A stretch of DNA of 64,000 nucleotides. Source: Vineibacter terrae. Its GTDB lineage: Bacteria; Pseudomonadota; Alphaproteobacteria; Reyranellales; Reyranellaceae. The position numbers were made by a program, and so were the translations under genes. The stretch lies in contig NZ_VDUZ01000013.1 in the NCBI RefSeq assembly GCF_008039615.1, positions 104,351 through 168,350 of the forward strand. Direction: 5' to 3'. This document shows, in pieces, positions 9,078 through 17,941 of the stretch (its first letter is position 1; every line of letters starts with the position of its first letter). The notes beneath the pieces are model-generated. The model made no database searches, had not been told where the DNA came from, and worked only from the letters and a program-made list of their open reading frames with translations.

Positions 9078-10276
9078 TTGACGACCCGCAGGCCGTTGGT
9101 GGCCCGGGCCTCGCCGGCGGGCCGGCCGCGCGCGCGGCGTGTCAGCGCGTCGAGGTCGAGCCATGTGAGGTAGGGGTCGGGCTTCACGGGTGCGGCCGCC
9201 GTGTCCAGGATCTCGAAGCTGAAGCCCCCGCGCGATCGCGCCAGCCGCGGGGTCAGGTAGCAGTGGTTGTTGTCGGGGTCGACCTTCACCGGCCCTTGCG
9301 GGGCGCTGAGCTCGTCGCGATAGGCGGCCGTCCGCACGGCCTGCACGTCCGTGGTGCCGGCGCGGCGGATGGCGCGGGCGAGCAGGATGGCGCACAGGTA
9401 GGATGCCTCGGCGTCGACCGAGGGCAGATTGCTGCTGCCGAACATCTCGCGATAGCGGCGCACGAAGGCGCGGTTCTCCGGCGTGTCGATGCTCGAGAAG
9501 TAGACCGACGACGTGATGTGCCCCACCGATGCCCGCGGCCCGATGAGGCGCAGCTCCGGCTCGCACAGGCTGCAGCTCAGGATCGGCGGGCGCGGTGCGG
9601 CGCGCAGCGCGCCCTGCGACTGGGCGCGATAGAGCTCGCGATGGAAGCGGTAGCTGGCCTCGCCGACCAGGGTGTTGAAGATGATCGGCGGCTGGCGCTC
9701 GACGATCTCGCGCACGATGTGGTCGATCTGCGTATCGCCCAGCGCGACCAGGCGCTTGGCGATGATGCTACCGCCAGCCGCCGACACGATCTCCTGCAGC
9801 ACGCGGTTGGTCTCCCACGTCCACAGGTAGTTGGCGCCGACGCAATAGACGCTGGTGCCCAGCGTCTCGATCATGTAGCGCGCCAGCGGCACGATGTGCT
9901 GGTTGGGCGCGGCGCCGACATAGATCACGTTGTCGCTGTTCTCGAAGCCCTCGTAGCGGGCCGAGTGCCACAGCAGGCGGTCGTAGCGCTCGATCAGCGG
10001 CAGGACCTGCTTGCGCGAAGCGGAGGTGTAGCAGCCGACGATGTGCCGCACGGCCTTGTCGCGGATCAGCAGCTCGCAATGCTCCTCATACGTTTCCAGC
10101 TCGCCGCCGGGATCGAACACCAGCGGCGCGATCTGGAAATCGAACTCGGGGCTGGCGTTCACCTGCTCGACGGCGAGCGTGAGGCCGTTGAGCATCTCGC
10201 GCCCGACCAGGCCGTAAGGGCCGGTCAGCGAGTAGAGAACGCCGATATGGACCGTCTCGCGTCGACGCTTTGCCAT
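9074..10276 (-). CDS. Amide-sensing receptor, AmiC/FmdD-like periplasmic-binding-protein fold
   Basis: About 400 residues of the Peripla_BP_6 fold, opening ETVHIGVLYSLTGPYGLVGR and LNGLTLAVEQVNAS, with the later VYCVGANYLWTWETNRVLQE that is characteristic of AmiC and short-chain-amide/urea binding proteins. With the ATG at 10276 there is no signal peptide, which fits a cytoplasmic AmiC-type sensor rather than a transporter subunit. An upstream in-frame ATG (10402) would add 42 residues without making a signal sequence and would overlap the predicted divergent promoter. It is coupled to the AmiR-like gene and would sequester it until ligand binds. Confidence 0.85.
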   Translation of the reverse strand: MAKRRRETVHIGVLYSLTGPYGLVGREMLNGLTLAVEQVNASPEFDFQIAPLVFDPGGELETYEEHCELLIRDKAVRHIVGCYTSASRKQVLPLIERYDRLLWHSARYEGFENSDNVIYVGAAPNQHIVPLARYMIETLGTSVYCVGANYLWTWETNRVLQEIVSAAGGSIIAKRLVALGDTQIDHIVREIVERQPPIIFNTLVGEASYRFHRELYRAQSQGALRAAPRPPILSCSLCEPELRLIGPRASVGHITSSVYFSSIDTPENRAFVRRYREMFGSSNLPSVDAEASYLCAILLARAIRRAGTTDVQAVRTAAYRDELSAPQGPVKVDPDNNHCYLTPRLARSRGGFSFEILDTAAAPVKPDPYLTWLDLDALTRRARGRPAGEARATNGLRVVK

Positions 10277-10391
10277 GATGCCCACCCCGCGGCGAGGGTG
10301 GCCGCGTCCGGTCCCGTTCGTCAAGCTGCTTGGCAGGGCGCGCACCTGGCGCGGCGATGCGCGCTCACATTGCTTGTCCGTTACAAACACA

Positions 10392-10420
10392 TTGACAGTC
10401 ATCAGAGCGGATATGACTAT
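10392..10420 (+). promoter_or_regulatory. Predicted sigma-70-type promoter of the amidase operon
   Basis: A perfect TTGACA (10392-10397) is followed after 17 bases by GACTAT (10415-10420), which matches the -10 consensus at three of six positions. Transcription would begin near 10427, leaving a leader of about 205 bases before the first amidase. The promoter lies in the 356-base divergent gap between the AmiC-like gene and the amidases. The -10 element is weak, so the assignment is tentative. Confidence 0.4.
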
Positions 10421-10458
10421 CTAACGAGGATTAGATCAAAAAGAACGCCATCGCGCGA

Positions 10459-10472
10459 GGACAAGGGCGTCC
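10459..10472 (+). promoter_or_regulatory. Candidate ANTAR-binding hexaloop hairpin in the amidase leader
   Basis: GGAC-AAGGGC-GTCC forms a 4-bp stem with a six-base loop carrying A1 and G4, the bases conserved in ANTAR target RNAs. It lies 32 bases after the predicted transcription start and upstream of a terminator-like hairpin (10551-10597). The loop resembles that of the hairpin ahead of dppB (AGGGGU). A partner hairpin GGC-AACAGG-GCC at 10550-10561 has A1 but not G4. Confidence 0.42.
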
Positions 10473-10550
10473 ACCACCGCGCAGCCATGGCGATAAAGGG
10501 CCAACGCGCCCGAGACAGCAGACATGCGGGGCTGATGCAGCCTCGAACCG

Positions 10551-10600
10551 GCAACAGGGCCTGAAGGTTCCGCGAGGAGCCATCGGGCGCCTGTTGCTTT
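10551..10600 (+). terminator. Terminator-like nested hairpin in the amidase leader
   Basis: GCAACAGG (10551-10558) is complementary to CCTGTTGC (10590-10597), and between them GGTTCC-GCGA-GGAGCC (10566-10581) forms a 6-bp stem with one G-U pair and a GNRA tetraloop. TTT follows directly. An alternative fold pairs GAACC (10545-10549) with GGTTC (10566-10570) and would break both stems, giving a mutually exclusive pair as in attenuators. It ends 33 bases before the amidase ATG. Confidence 0.45.
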
Positions 10601-10632
10601 GCGGGATGTGGTGCAGGTGGGGGGCGGCGAGG

Positions 10633-12150
10633 ATGCCGGTCAGATTGCCAAGCGTCGAGCAGCTTGCTGGAATCGCGCGGTCGTTCGGGCTGTCGCTGAG
10701 CGGCGACGACCTGGCGTCGTTCCGCGACCTGATGCGGGGGCCGATTGCCTCCTGCGCGCGCCTCGATGCGCTCGTCGAGCCCAAGCTGCCCGTGAAATAT
10801 GCACGGGCGCCGGGCTATCGGCCGTCGGCAGAGGAGAATCCCTACAACGCCTGGTACTGGAAGACGGATATTCCCGGCGCCGCCTCAGGGCTGCTGGCGG
10901 GCAAGAAGGTGGCCATCAAGGACAACATCTGCGTCGCCGGCGTGCCGATGATGAACGGCTCGCAGCTGCTGGAAGGCTACGTGCCGGAGATCGACGCCAC
11001 GGTGGTGAGCCGCATCCTCGATGCCGGCGGCACGATCGCGGGCAAGGCGGCGTGCGAGGATCTATGCTTCTCAGGCGCCAGCCACACCTGCGCCACCGGC
11101 CCGATCCGCAATCCGCACAACGTCAAGCACAGCGCCGGCGGGTCATCGGGCGGCAGCGCCGCCGCCGTCGCCGCCGGTGACGTGCCGATGGCCCTGGGCG
11201 GCGACCAGGGCGGCTCGATCCGCACGCCCTCGAGCTGGTGCGGCATCTACGGCCTCAAGCCGACCTGGGGCCTGGTGCCGACGACGGGATCGATGCCCAT
11301 CTCCTACTCGGTCGACCATTGCGGGCCGATGGGCGCCTCGACGGAGGATGTCGCGCGGCTGCTGGCGGTCATCGCCGGGCATGACGGCCACGATCCGCGC
11401 ACCCAGCTGGCGCGCACCGACGACTACATGGGCGCGCTGGGACAGGGCATCGCGGGCCTGCGCGTGGGCGTGCTGAAGCAGGGCTTCGGCCATCCCGAGA
11501 GCGATCCCGAGGTCGACCGCATGGTGCGCGCGGCGATCGACTCCCTGGCCGGTGCCGGCGCCACGATCTGCGAGGTGTCGGTGCCGATGCACTACGACGG
11601 ACCGCACATCTGGAGCGGCATCATCCTCGAAGGCGCCGCCGAGATGATGCTGAAGGGCTACGGCGTGGGCAACAACGTGGCGGCGTACTATCCGCTGTCG
11701 ATGCAGGAGGCGTTCGCGCGCGGCATGGCCTCGCGCATCAACGATGCGTCGGAGACGGTGAAGCTGGTGCTGCTGCTGGGCGAGTACCTCCATCGCCACT
11801 ACCACAACCGCTACCATTCCAAGGCACAGAACTTGCGTGTGCTGCTGCGCGACGCCTATGCCCAGGCCCTGGGCGACGTCGACATCCTTGCCATGCCGAC
11901 CATACCGTTCACCGCCACACTGATCCCCGACGCCGACTGTCCGCGCGACACCTATGTTGACCGCGCGCTCAACATGCAGGCCAATACCTGTCCGTTCGAC
12001 GTGAGCGGGAACCCGGCGTTCACGCTGCCCTGCGGCCGCAAGCACGGCCTGCCGGTGGGCTTGATGCTGGTGGGACGGCATTTCGAGGAGAGCCGGTTGA
12101 TCGCGGCCGCGGCGGCGTTCGAGGCAATCGGCAGACGAGGAGAGCGATGA
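10633..12150 (+). CDS. Amidase signature family enzyme (amidase 1)
   Basis: A 505-residue cytoplasmic amidohydrolase expected to convert an amide to acid plus ammonia. The Ser-cisSer-Lys triad is visible: Lys about 96 in VAIKDN, the Gly/Ser-rich AGGSSGGSAAA (about 168-178) with the cis-Ser, and the nucleophile about Ser195 in GGDQGGSIRTP. The ATG at 10633 was chosen because it follows a purine-rich GGGGGGCGGCGAGG and gives a normal N-terminus; an open frame begins 13 codons earlier. It is the first gene after the leader and is coupled by ATGA to a second amidase. The substrate is unknown; the AmiC-like sensor suggests short-chain amides. Confidence 0.92.
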   Translation: MPVRLPSVEQLAGIARSFGLSLSGDDLASFRDLMRGPIASCARLDALVEPKLPVKYARAPGYRPSAEENPYNAWYWKTDIPGAASGLLAGKKVAIKDNICVAGVPMMNGSQLLEGYVPEIDATVVSRILDAGGTIAGKAACEDLCFSGASHTCATGPIRNPHNVKHSAGGSSGGSAAAVAAGDVPMALGGDQGGSIRTPSSWCGIYGLKPTWGLVPTTGSMPISYSVDHCGPMGASTEDVARLLAVIAGHDGHDPRTQLARTDDYMGALGQGIAGLRVGVLKQGFGHPESDPEVDRMVRAAIDSLAGAGATICEVSVPMHYDGPHIWSGIILEGAAEMMLKGYGVGNNVAAYYPLSMQEAFARGMASRINDASETVKLVLLLGEYLHRHYHNRYHSKAQNLRVLLRDAYAQALGDVDILAMPTIPFTATLIPDADCPRDTYVDRALNMQANTCPFDVSGNPAFTLPCGRKHGLPVGLMLVGRHFEESRLIAAAAAFEAIGRRGER

Positions 12151-13547
12151 GCCTGAAGGATATCCATTACCTCGACCTCGTCGAGGTTGCCCGGCGGATC
12201 CGGGCTGGTGCGTTGTCGCCCGTCGCGCTGACCCAGGCCATGCTGGAGCGCATCGAGAAGACCCAGGGCACGCTCAAGAGCTATGCCACGGTCACGGCGG
12301 ACCTCGCCATGCAGCAGGCGCGCCAGGCCGAAGCCGAGATCGGACGCGGCGCCTGGCGCGGCCCGCTGCACGGTGTGCCCATCGCGGTCAAGGACCTGTG
12401 CTACACCAAGGGCATCCCGACGGCTGCCGGCATGCCGATCCATGCCAGTTTCCGGCCGGACCATGATGCGACGGTCGTGCAGCGCTTCGCCGATGCCGGC
12501 GCCGTGCTGCTGGGCAAGCTGCAGCTCACCGAGGGCGCGTTCGCCGACCATCACCCCAGCATCGCGCCGCCGGTCAACCCCTGGCACCAGGACCACTGGT
12601 CGGGCGCCTCGTCGAGCGGCTCGGGCGTGGCGACGGCCGCCGGCCTGTGCTTCGCCTCACTGGGCTCCGACACCGGCGGCTCCATCCGCTTCCCGTCGGC
12701 TGCCAACGGCGTGACCGGCCTCAAGCCGACCTGGGGCCGGGTGAGCCGCTATGGCGTCTTCGCGCTGGCGGAGTCGCTGGACCATATCGGTCCGATGACC
12801 CGCAGCGCCGCCGATGCGGCCGCCGTGCTGGGCGTGATCGCGGGCGCCGACGCCAACGATCCGACGGCGCGGCAGGAGCCCGTGCCCAACTACCTTGCCG
12901 GCCTGGAGCGCCCGATCCGCGGCGTGCGCATCGGCGTCGATCGCAGCCTCAACACGACGGGCGTCGACAAGACCATGATCGGCGTGGTCGACGATGCCCT
13001 GGCGGTCCTGTCCGGCCTCGGCGCCGAGATCCGCGACGTCACGTTCCCGTCGCCGGACGAGGCCGTGAAGGTCTGGCTGCCGCTGTGCGCCGTCGAGACC
13101 GCGGTCGCGCACGAGGCGACGTTCCCCAAGCAGGCCGACCAGTACGGTCCGGGCGTGCGCGGCCTGATCGAGCTGGGGCGCGGCCTGTCAGGCTTCGACC
13201 TGACCAAGATCCAGCTCGTGCGCGAGGCGTTCCGCGGCCGGGTCGCGGCCTTCTTCCAGGACGTCGACCTGCTGCTGATCCCGGCGCAGTACACGGCCTC
13301 GCCGACCACGGCCACGATGGCGACGCTGGGCCAGGACGAGAACGCGCTTTCGATGCTGCTGCGCTTCACGGCGCCGTTCGACATGACGGGCAGCCCGACC
13401 ATCACCTTGCCGGGCGGCTTCACGGACAAAGGGCTGCCGGTCGCGTTCCAGCTGGTGTCGCGCCACATGGAGGAGGACCTGCTCCTGCGGGCCGGGCACG
13501 CCTTCCAGCTGGCCACCGACTGGCACAAGCGCCGGCCGCCGGTCTGA
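12147..13547 (+). CDS. Amidase signature family enzyme (amidase 2)
   Basis: A 466-residue amidase-signature hydrolase with catalytic Lys about 82 (IAVKDL), the Ser-rich WSGASSSGSG (about 151-160) and the nucleophile about Ser179 in SDTGGSIRFP. It resembles GatA-like and general amidases, but no gatB or gatC is nearby, so it is unlikely to be the tRNA amidotransferase subunit. The ATG overlaps the stop of amidase 1. Two amidases side by side, clearly different in sequence, suggest different amide substrates. Confidence 0.91.
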   Translation: MSLKDIHYLDLVEVARRIRAGALSPVALTQAMLERIEKTQGTLKSYATVTADLAMQQARQAEAEIGRGAWRGPLHGVPIAVKDLCYTKGIPTAAGMPIHASFRPDHDATVVQRFADAGAVLLGKLQLTEGAFADHHPSIAPPVNPWHQDHWSGASSSGSGVATAAGLCFASLGSDTGGSIRFPSAANGVTGLKPTWGRVSRYGVFALAESLDHIGPMTRSAADAAAVLGVIAGADANDPTARQEPVPNYLAGLERPIRGVRIGVDRSLNTTGVDKTMIGVVDDALAVLSGLGAEIRDVTFPSPDEAVKVWLPLCAVETAVAHEATFPKQADQYGPGVRGLIELGRGLSGFDLTKIQLVREAFRGRVAAFFQDVDLLLIPAQYTASPTTATMATLGQDENALSMLLRFTAPFDMTGSPTITLPGGFTDKGLPVAFQLVSRHMEEDLLLRAGHAFQLATDWHKRRPPV

Positions 13548-13568
13548 CGACAGACGCGGGGTACAGCC

Positions 13569-14573
13569 ATGAGCATCAACGATTGGGTGGCGCGCTCGAT
13601 CATGCATCGCCGCGGCGCGTCGGGTGGCAAGGCCGGCGCCACGCACCAGCTCACCGAGGAGCAGCAGGCCGAGTTCCACTTCACGATCGGCCCGTACTCC
13701 AAGCCTGTGATGACGGTGAAGCCGGGCGACCGGGTCGTGGTCGAGACGCGGGATGCCTTCAGCGGCCGCATCAAGACCGAGGCCGACAAGCCCAGCGAGA
13801 AGATCAGGATGCCGTTCGCCAATCCGCAGAACGGGCCGATCATGATCGAGGGCGCCGAGACGGGCGATGCGCTCGCCGTCCACATCGAGGCGATGGCGCC
13901 GCGCGGCGAGCAGCCGCGCGGCACCTGCGCGCTCATCCCCGAGTTCGGTGCGCTGACGGGCACGTACTACACGGCGACGCTCAACCAGCCCCTGCCGGAG
14001 ATCGTGCGCAAGATCCTGGTGGACGAGAACACGGTCCACTGGAGCGACAAGGTCAAGCTGCCCTACAAGCCGCATATCGGCACGTTGAGCTGCTCGCCCG
14101 AGATCGATTCCATCAGCTCGCTGACGCCCGACAACCATGGCGGCAACATGGACCTGCCCGACATGGGGCCGGGCACCGTGACCTATCTGCCCGTGCGCGT
14201 GCCCGGCGCGCGCCTGTTCATCGGCGATGCCCATGCCTGCCAGGGCGACGGCGAGGTCTGCGGCGTGGCCGTCGAGCATGCCAGCCTCACCACCATCCGG
14301 GTCGACGTCGTCAAGAAATGGACGATCGAGTGGCCGCGTCTGGAGACCGACGAGCTGATCATGGCGATCGGCAGCGCGCGGCCGCTGGAGGACGCGACCC
14401 GCATCGCCTATCGCGAGCTGATCCGCTGGATGGCAGCCGACTACGGCTTCGATCAGCTCGACGCCTACATGATGCTGAGCCAGTGCGGCAAGGTCCGCCT
14501 GGGCAACTTCGTCGACCCGAAATACACGGTCGGCGCCGCGGTTCTGAAGAAATACCTGCCGGACGGGGCGTGA
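13569..14573 (+). CDS. Acetamidase/formamidase family protein (FmdA/AmdA-like)
   Basis: A 334-residue member of the FmdA_AmdA family, which hydrolyses formamide or acetamide by a mechanism distinct from the amidase-signature enzymes. Visible landmarks are VMTVKPGDRVVVETRDAFSG near residues 46-65, the GDALAVHIEAM strand, GTLSCSPEIDSI, the glycine-rich NHGGNMDLPDMGPGT, and LFIGDAHACQGDGEVCG. It lies 21 bases after amidase 2. With the two amidases it gives three amide-cleaving enzymes in one operon, followed by an importer. Confidence 0.92.
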   Translation: MSINDWVARSIMHRRGASGGKAGATHQLTEEQQAEFHFTIGPYSKPVMTVKPGDRVVVETRDAFSGRIKTEADKPSEKIRMPFANPQNGPIMIEGAETGDALAVHIEAMAPRGEQPRGTCALIPEFGALTGTYYTATLNQPLPEIVRKILVDENTVHWSDKVKLPYKPHIGTLSCSPEIDSISSLTPDNHGGNMDLPDMGPGTVTYLPVRVPGARLFIGDAHACQGDGEVCGVAVEHASLTTIRVDVVKKWTIEWPRLETDELIMAIGSARPLEDATRIAYRELIRWMAADYGFDQLDAYMMLSQCGKVRLGNFVDPKYTVGAAVLKKYLPDGA

Positions 14574-14620
14574 TCATCGCGCCGCGCGTGAAACCTCGTG
14601 GGGCTCAGGAGGAGGGGCTT

Positions 14621-15859
14621 ATGGGCAAGTCAGGAAGAACGGCCACGCTTTGCGGTGCGGCCATCGCGGCATCGCTGGCGATGGCCGCAGCGCCGGCGAT
14701 GGCGCAGCAGCCGATCAAGGTCGGCCTGCTCGAGGACGTCTCGGGCGATATCGCCCTGATGGGCAAGCCGAAGCTCAACGGCTCGCAGCTCGCGGCCGAG
14801 GAGATCAACGCGGCCGGCGGCATCATGGGCCGCAAGATCGAGCTGATCCATCTCGATCCGCAGATGGACAACGCCCGTTACCAGGAATTCGCGCGCCGCC
14901 TCTTGCAGCGCGACAAGGTCGACGTGCTGATCGGCGGCATCACCAGCGCTTCGCGCGAGGCCATCCGCCCGATCGTCAACCGCACCGACGTGCCGTACTT
15001 CTACACCAACCAGTATGAAGGCGGCGTGTGCGATGCCAGCACCATCAGCATCGGCGCCGTCCCTGAGCAGCAGTTCTCGACCCTGATCCCGTGGATGACC
15101 GAGACCTTCGGCAAGAAGGTCTACACCATCGCCGCCGACTACAATTTCGGCCAGATCTCGGCCGAGTGGACGCGCGATTTGATGAAGAAGCTGGGCGGCC
15201 AGGTGGTGGGCGAGGAGTTCATCCCGCTGGGCGTGTCGCAGTTCGGCCAGACCATCCAGAATATCCAGCGCGCCAATCCCGACTGGATCATGACGCTCAA
15301 TGTCGGCGCCTCGCAGGACTCGTTCTTCGAGCAGGCGGCCGCCGCCAAGCTCTCGATCCCGATGGGCAGCTCGATCAAGGTCATGCTCGGCTTCGAGCAC
15401 AAGCGCTTCCCGCCGCCGGCGCTGGCCAAGATGCATGCCACCGCCAACTGGTTCGAGGAGATCGACACCCCGGCCGCCACCGACTTCAAGAAGCGCTGGC
15501 GCGCCAAGTTCCCGAACGAGGCCTACATCAACGACATGGGCTACAACGCCTATACCGCGCTCTTCATGTACAAGACACTGGTCGAGAAGGCGAAGTCGAC
15601 CAAGAAGGCCGACCTGCGCAAGGTGATCGCCACGGGCGAGGCCTGCATCGATGCGCCCGAGGGCAAGATCTGCATCGACCCGAAGAGCCAGCACACCTCG
15701 CATCACATGCGCCTGATCGGTGTCAATCCCGACCACTCGGTGCGCGTGATCAAGGATTTCGGCCTGATCAAGCCGTACTGGCTGGGCGAGATCGGCTGCG
15801 ACCTGACCAAGAAGGACCCGAAGGAGCAGTATACGCCGACCAGCCTGCCGAAGAAGTAA
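14621..15859 (+). CDS. Amide/urea-type ABC transporter periplasmic binding protein (HAAT family)
   Basis: A 412-residue Peripla_BP_6 protein with a signal peptide (GAAIAASLAMAAAPAMAQ, cut near residue 28). It reads QPIKVGLLEDVSGDIALMG at the mature start and shares with FmdD/UrtA proteins the blocks ITSASREAIRPI and KVYTIAADYNFG. The start follows a strong AGGAGGAGGGG. Its sequence echoes the AmiC-like sensor, as expected if both bind amides. It would deliver substrate to the following permeases and ATPases. A large palindromic element separates it from the first permease. Confidence 0.92.
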   Translation: MGKSGRTATLCGAAIAASLAMAAAPAMAQQPIKVGLLEDVSGDIALMGKPKLNGSQLAAEEINAAGGIMGRKIELIHLDPQMDNARYQEFARRLLQRDKVDVLIGGITSASREAIRPIVNRTDVPYFYTNQYEGGVCDASTISIGAVPEQQFSTLIPWMTETFGKKVYTIAADYNFGQISAEWTRDLMKKLGGQVVGEEFIPLGVSQFGQTIQNIQRANPDWIMTLNVGASQDSFFEQAAAAKLSIPMGSSIKVMLGFEHKRFPPPALAKMHATANWFEEIDTPAATDFKKRWRAKFPNEAYINDMGYNAYTALFMYKTLVEKAKSTKKADLRKVIATGEACIDAPEGKICIDPKSQHTSHHMRLIGVNPDHSVRVIKDFGLIKPYWLGEIGCDLTKKDPKEQYTPTSLPKK

Positions 15860-15865
15860 TGGAAT

Positions 15866-15991
15866 CCTCCCCCAACAGAGTTGGGGGAGGTGGCCGAAGG
15901 CCGGAGGGGGATCCGACGTGGTCTTCGTGGCATAGACCACGTCGGCTCCCCTCCGCCCCTTCGGGGCACCTCCCCAACTTCGTTGGGGAGG
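15866..15991. repeat. Composite palindromic element (CCTCCCCAAC family)
   Basis: Three hairpins lie in a row: CCTCCCCCAAC/GTTGGGGGAGG (15866-15890), CCGACGTGGTC/GACCACGTCGG (15913-15945) and CCTCCCCAAC/GTTGGGGAGG (15969-15991). The outer hairpins are also inverted copies of each other, so the whole 126 bases can fold into one large structure. It lies between the binding-protein and permease genes of the amide importer. Its sequence is unrelated to the two other repeat families in the window. Confidence 0.85.
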
Positions 15992-16021
15992 AAGCGCTTC
16001 TGTGACCTGAGCCCAGACCCC

Positions 16022-16888
16022 ATGTTCGCTGAAATCTTCTCGATTGCGTTTCAGTTCGCCGACGTTTTTGCCTTCCTGATCCTCGCGGCCGCCGGGCTTG
16101 CCATCATCTTCGGCATGATGGGCATCATCAACATGGCCCATGGCGAGTTCATCACCTGCGGCATCTACGTCACGGTCATCTGCGTGCAGCACGGCGTGCC
16201 GCTGCCGCTGGCGCAGGCGATCGGCGCCCTGTCCGCCGGCCTGGTGGGCATCGTGCTGGAACGCACCATCATCCGGCACCTCTATCACCGGCCGCTCGAC
16301 TCCATCCTGGCGACCTGGGGCATAAGCCTGATGGTGACTCAGGGCATGCTGATCGTGCTCGGCTCGAGCTGGCAGGGCATCGGCACGCCGCTGGGCAGCT
16401 TCGCCGTGGGCGGCTACACCTTCTCGACCTACCGCCTGGTGCTGTTCGGCGCCGCCGTCGGCGTGCTAATCGGTCTGTACCTGATCTACATGCGCACGAA
16501 CTACGGCGTCATGGCGCGCGCCACGATGCAGAACGCCGACATGGCCCGGGCGCTGGGCGTGCGCACGCAGCGCATGTACGCGATCAGCTTCGGCCTGGGC
16601 GCGGCCCTGGCCGGGCTGTGCGGCGCCCTCTATGCGCCGACCATGACGCTGATACCGACCATGGGCATCACGTTCATCATCGAGTCGTTCGTCACCGTGG
16701 TCGTGGGCGGCGCCAACGTGCTGCTGGGGACCGCGCCGGCCGGCATCCTGCTGGGCGTCGTGCGCACGATCCTCAATGCCTGGTATGGCCAGATCGCGGG
16801 CCAGATCGGCTTGCTGATCACGGTCATCATCGTGATCCGGATGCTGCCGGAAGGCGTGTCCGGCTGGCTGTCGCGTCGGGGAGGATGA
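16022..16888 (+). CDS. Branched-chain amino acid/urea-type ABC permease (LivH/UrtB-like)
   Basis: A 288-residue inner-membrane permease. The start MFAEIFSIAFQFADVFAFLI avoids translating the upstream palindromic repeat, which an open frame also crosses. Typical features are AGLAIIFGMMGIINMAHGEF near the N-terminus, several hydrophobic helices, and the cytoplasmic RATMQNADMARALGV segment that contacts the ATPases. It pairs with the next permease. The arrangement of binding protein, two permeases and two ATPases is the complete HAAT importer set. Confidence 0.92.
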   Translation: MFAEIFSIAFQFADVFAFLILAAAGLAIIFGMMGIINMAHGEFITCGIYVTVICVQHGVPLPLAQAIGALSAGLVGIVLERTIIRHLYHRPLDSILATWGISLMVTQGMLIVLGSSWQGIGTPLGSFAVGGYTFSTYRLVLFGAAVGVLIGLYLIYMRTNYGVMARATMQNADMARALGVRTQRMYAISFGLGAALAGLCGALYAPTMTLIPTMGITFIIESFVTVVVGGANVLLGTAPAGILLGVVRTILNAWYGQIAGQIGLLITVIIVIRMLPEGVSGWLSRRGG

Positions 16889-16897
16889 GCTGGTCCC

Positions 16898-17941
16898 ATG
16901 ACCCCGATGCTGAATGTGCTCAACGGCCCGCAGACGCTCGGCAACGGGCGTTTCTTCTGGACCGGCTTCGTGCTGGTCCTGATGTTCGCTCTGGGCTACC
17001 CGGCGATATCCGACCCCTATGACGTCGGCAATATCGCCTACCTGCTGCTCTCGACCCTGACGGCGCTGGGCCTCTCCCTGATGTGGGGCTATGCCGGCAT
17101 GTTCTCGTTCGGCCAGACTGCGTTCTTCGGCGTGGCCGGCTACACCTACGGCGTGATCTCGATCAACCTCGGCGCCAGCGGCGGGCTGACCTTCCTCTGC
17201 CTGCTGGGCGGCGTGGCCGTGGCGGCCCTGTTCGCAGCGCTGCTGGGCTACTTCCTGATCTACGGCCGCGTGAGCGGCGTCTTCTTCGGCATCGTCACCT
17301 TCGCAACGACCCTGGCGTTGGCGGCATTCTTCGGCCAGACGGCGGGCCCGGAATGGGCGATCGGCAAGGCACGGTTCAACGGCTTCAACGGCATGATCGG
17401 CATGCCGCCGCTGGAGCTGCCCTGGCTCGACGACAACATCGTCCTGGAAGGCATCGCCCTTTACTACTTCGTGCTCTGCCTGGTGCTGGTGGTCTATCTC
17501 GGGCTGCGCATCCTGGTGAACAGCCGTTTCGGCAACGTCCTGGTCGCGATCCGCGAGGATCCGCTGCGCACCGAGCTGCTGGGCTACGACGTGCGCAAGT
17601 ACCAGCTGATCACCTTCGTCGTCGGCAGCGCGCTGGCGGCGCTGAGCGGCGGCCTCTACACGGCCTGGGGCCAGTTCATCCCGCCGGCGTCGATGGGGCT
17701 GCCGGCGGCGGCGATGCCGATCATCTGGGTCGCCTTCAGCGGCCGGCAGGACCTGACCGCGACCCTGGTCGGCACGTTCCTCCTGCTGCTGGTGTTCCAG
17801 ACGATCACCGTCTACAGCCAGCAATACGCCCTGATCCTGATGGGCTTCCTGCTGCTGATCACGGTCCTGCTTGTGCCGTCGGGGTTCGTGATCGGCGTCG
17901 GCCGCCTGCTCGGGCGGCTGGGAAGAGGTGTCACGTCATGA
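16898..17941 (+). CDS. Branched-chain amino acid/urea-type ABC permease (LivM/UrtC-like)
   Basis: A 347-residue permease with about ten hydrophobic segments and LivM/UrtC blocks: LGLSLMWGYAGMFSFGQTAF, the GVISINLGAS loop, and the ATPase-contacting AIREDPLRTELLGYDVRKYQ. It starts 9 bases after the previous permease and its stop overlaps the next ATG (ATGA at 17938). Together with the LivH-like subunit it forms the membrane channel of the amide importer. Confidence 0.92.
   Translation: MTPMLNVLNGPQTLGNGRFFWTGFVLVLMFALGYPAISDPYDVGNIAYLLLSTLTALGLSLMWGYAGMFSFGQTAFFGVAGYTYGVISINLGASGGLTFLCLLGGVAVAALFAALLGYFLIYGRVSGVFFGIVTFATTLALAAFFGQTAGPEWAIGKARFNGFNGMIGMPPLELPWLDDNIVLEGIALYYFVLCLVLVVYLGLRILVNSRFGNVLVAIREDPLRTELLGYDVRKYQLITFVVGSALAALSGGLYTAWGQFIPPASMGLPAAAMPIIWVAFSGRQDLTATLVGTFLLLLVFQTITVYSQQYALILMGFLLLITVLLVPSGFVIGVGRLLGRLGRGVTS

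Noticed and set aside
10594..10632. Earlier in-frame ATG for amidase 1
   Set aside because: It falls inside the predicted terminator stem, has no ribosome-binding site, and adds 13 residues not usual in the family.
12647..14620. A plus-strand open frame fused in front of the amide-binding protein
   Set aside because: Its first 650 or so codons overlap amidase 2 and the formamidase in another frame and lack any domain; the real gene starts at 14621 after a strong ribosome-binding site.
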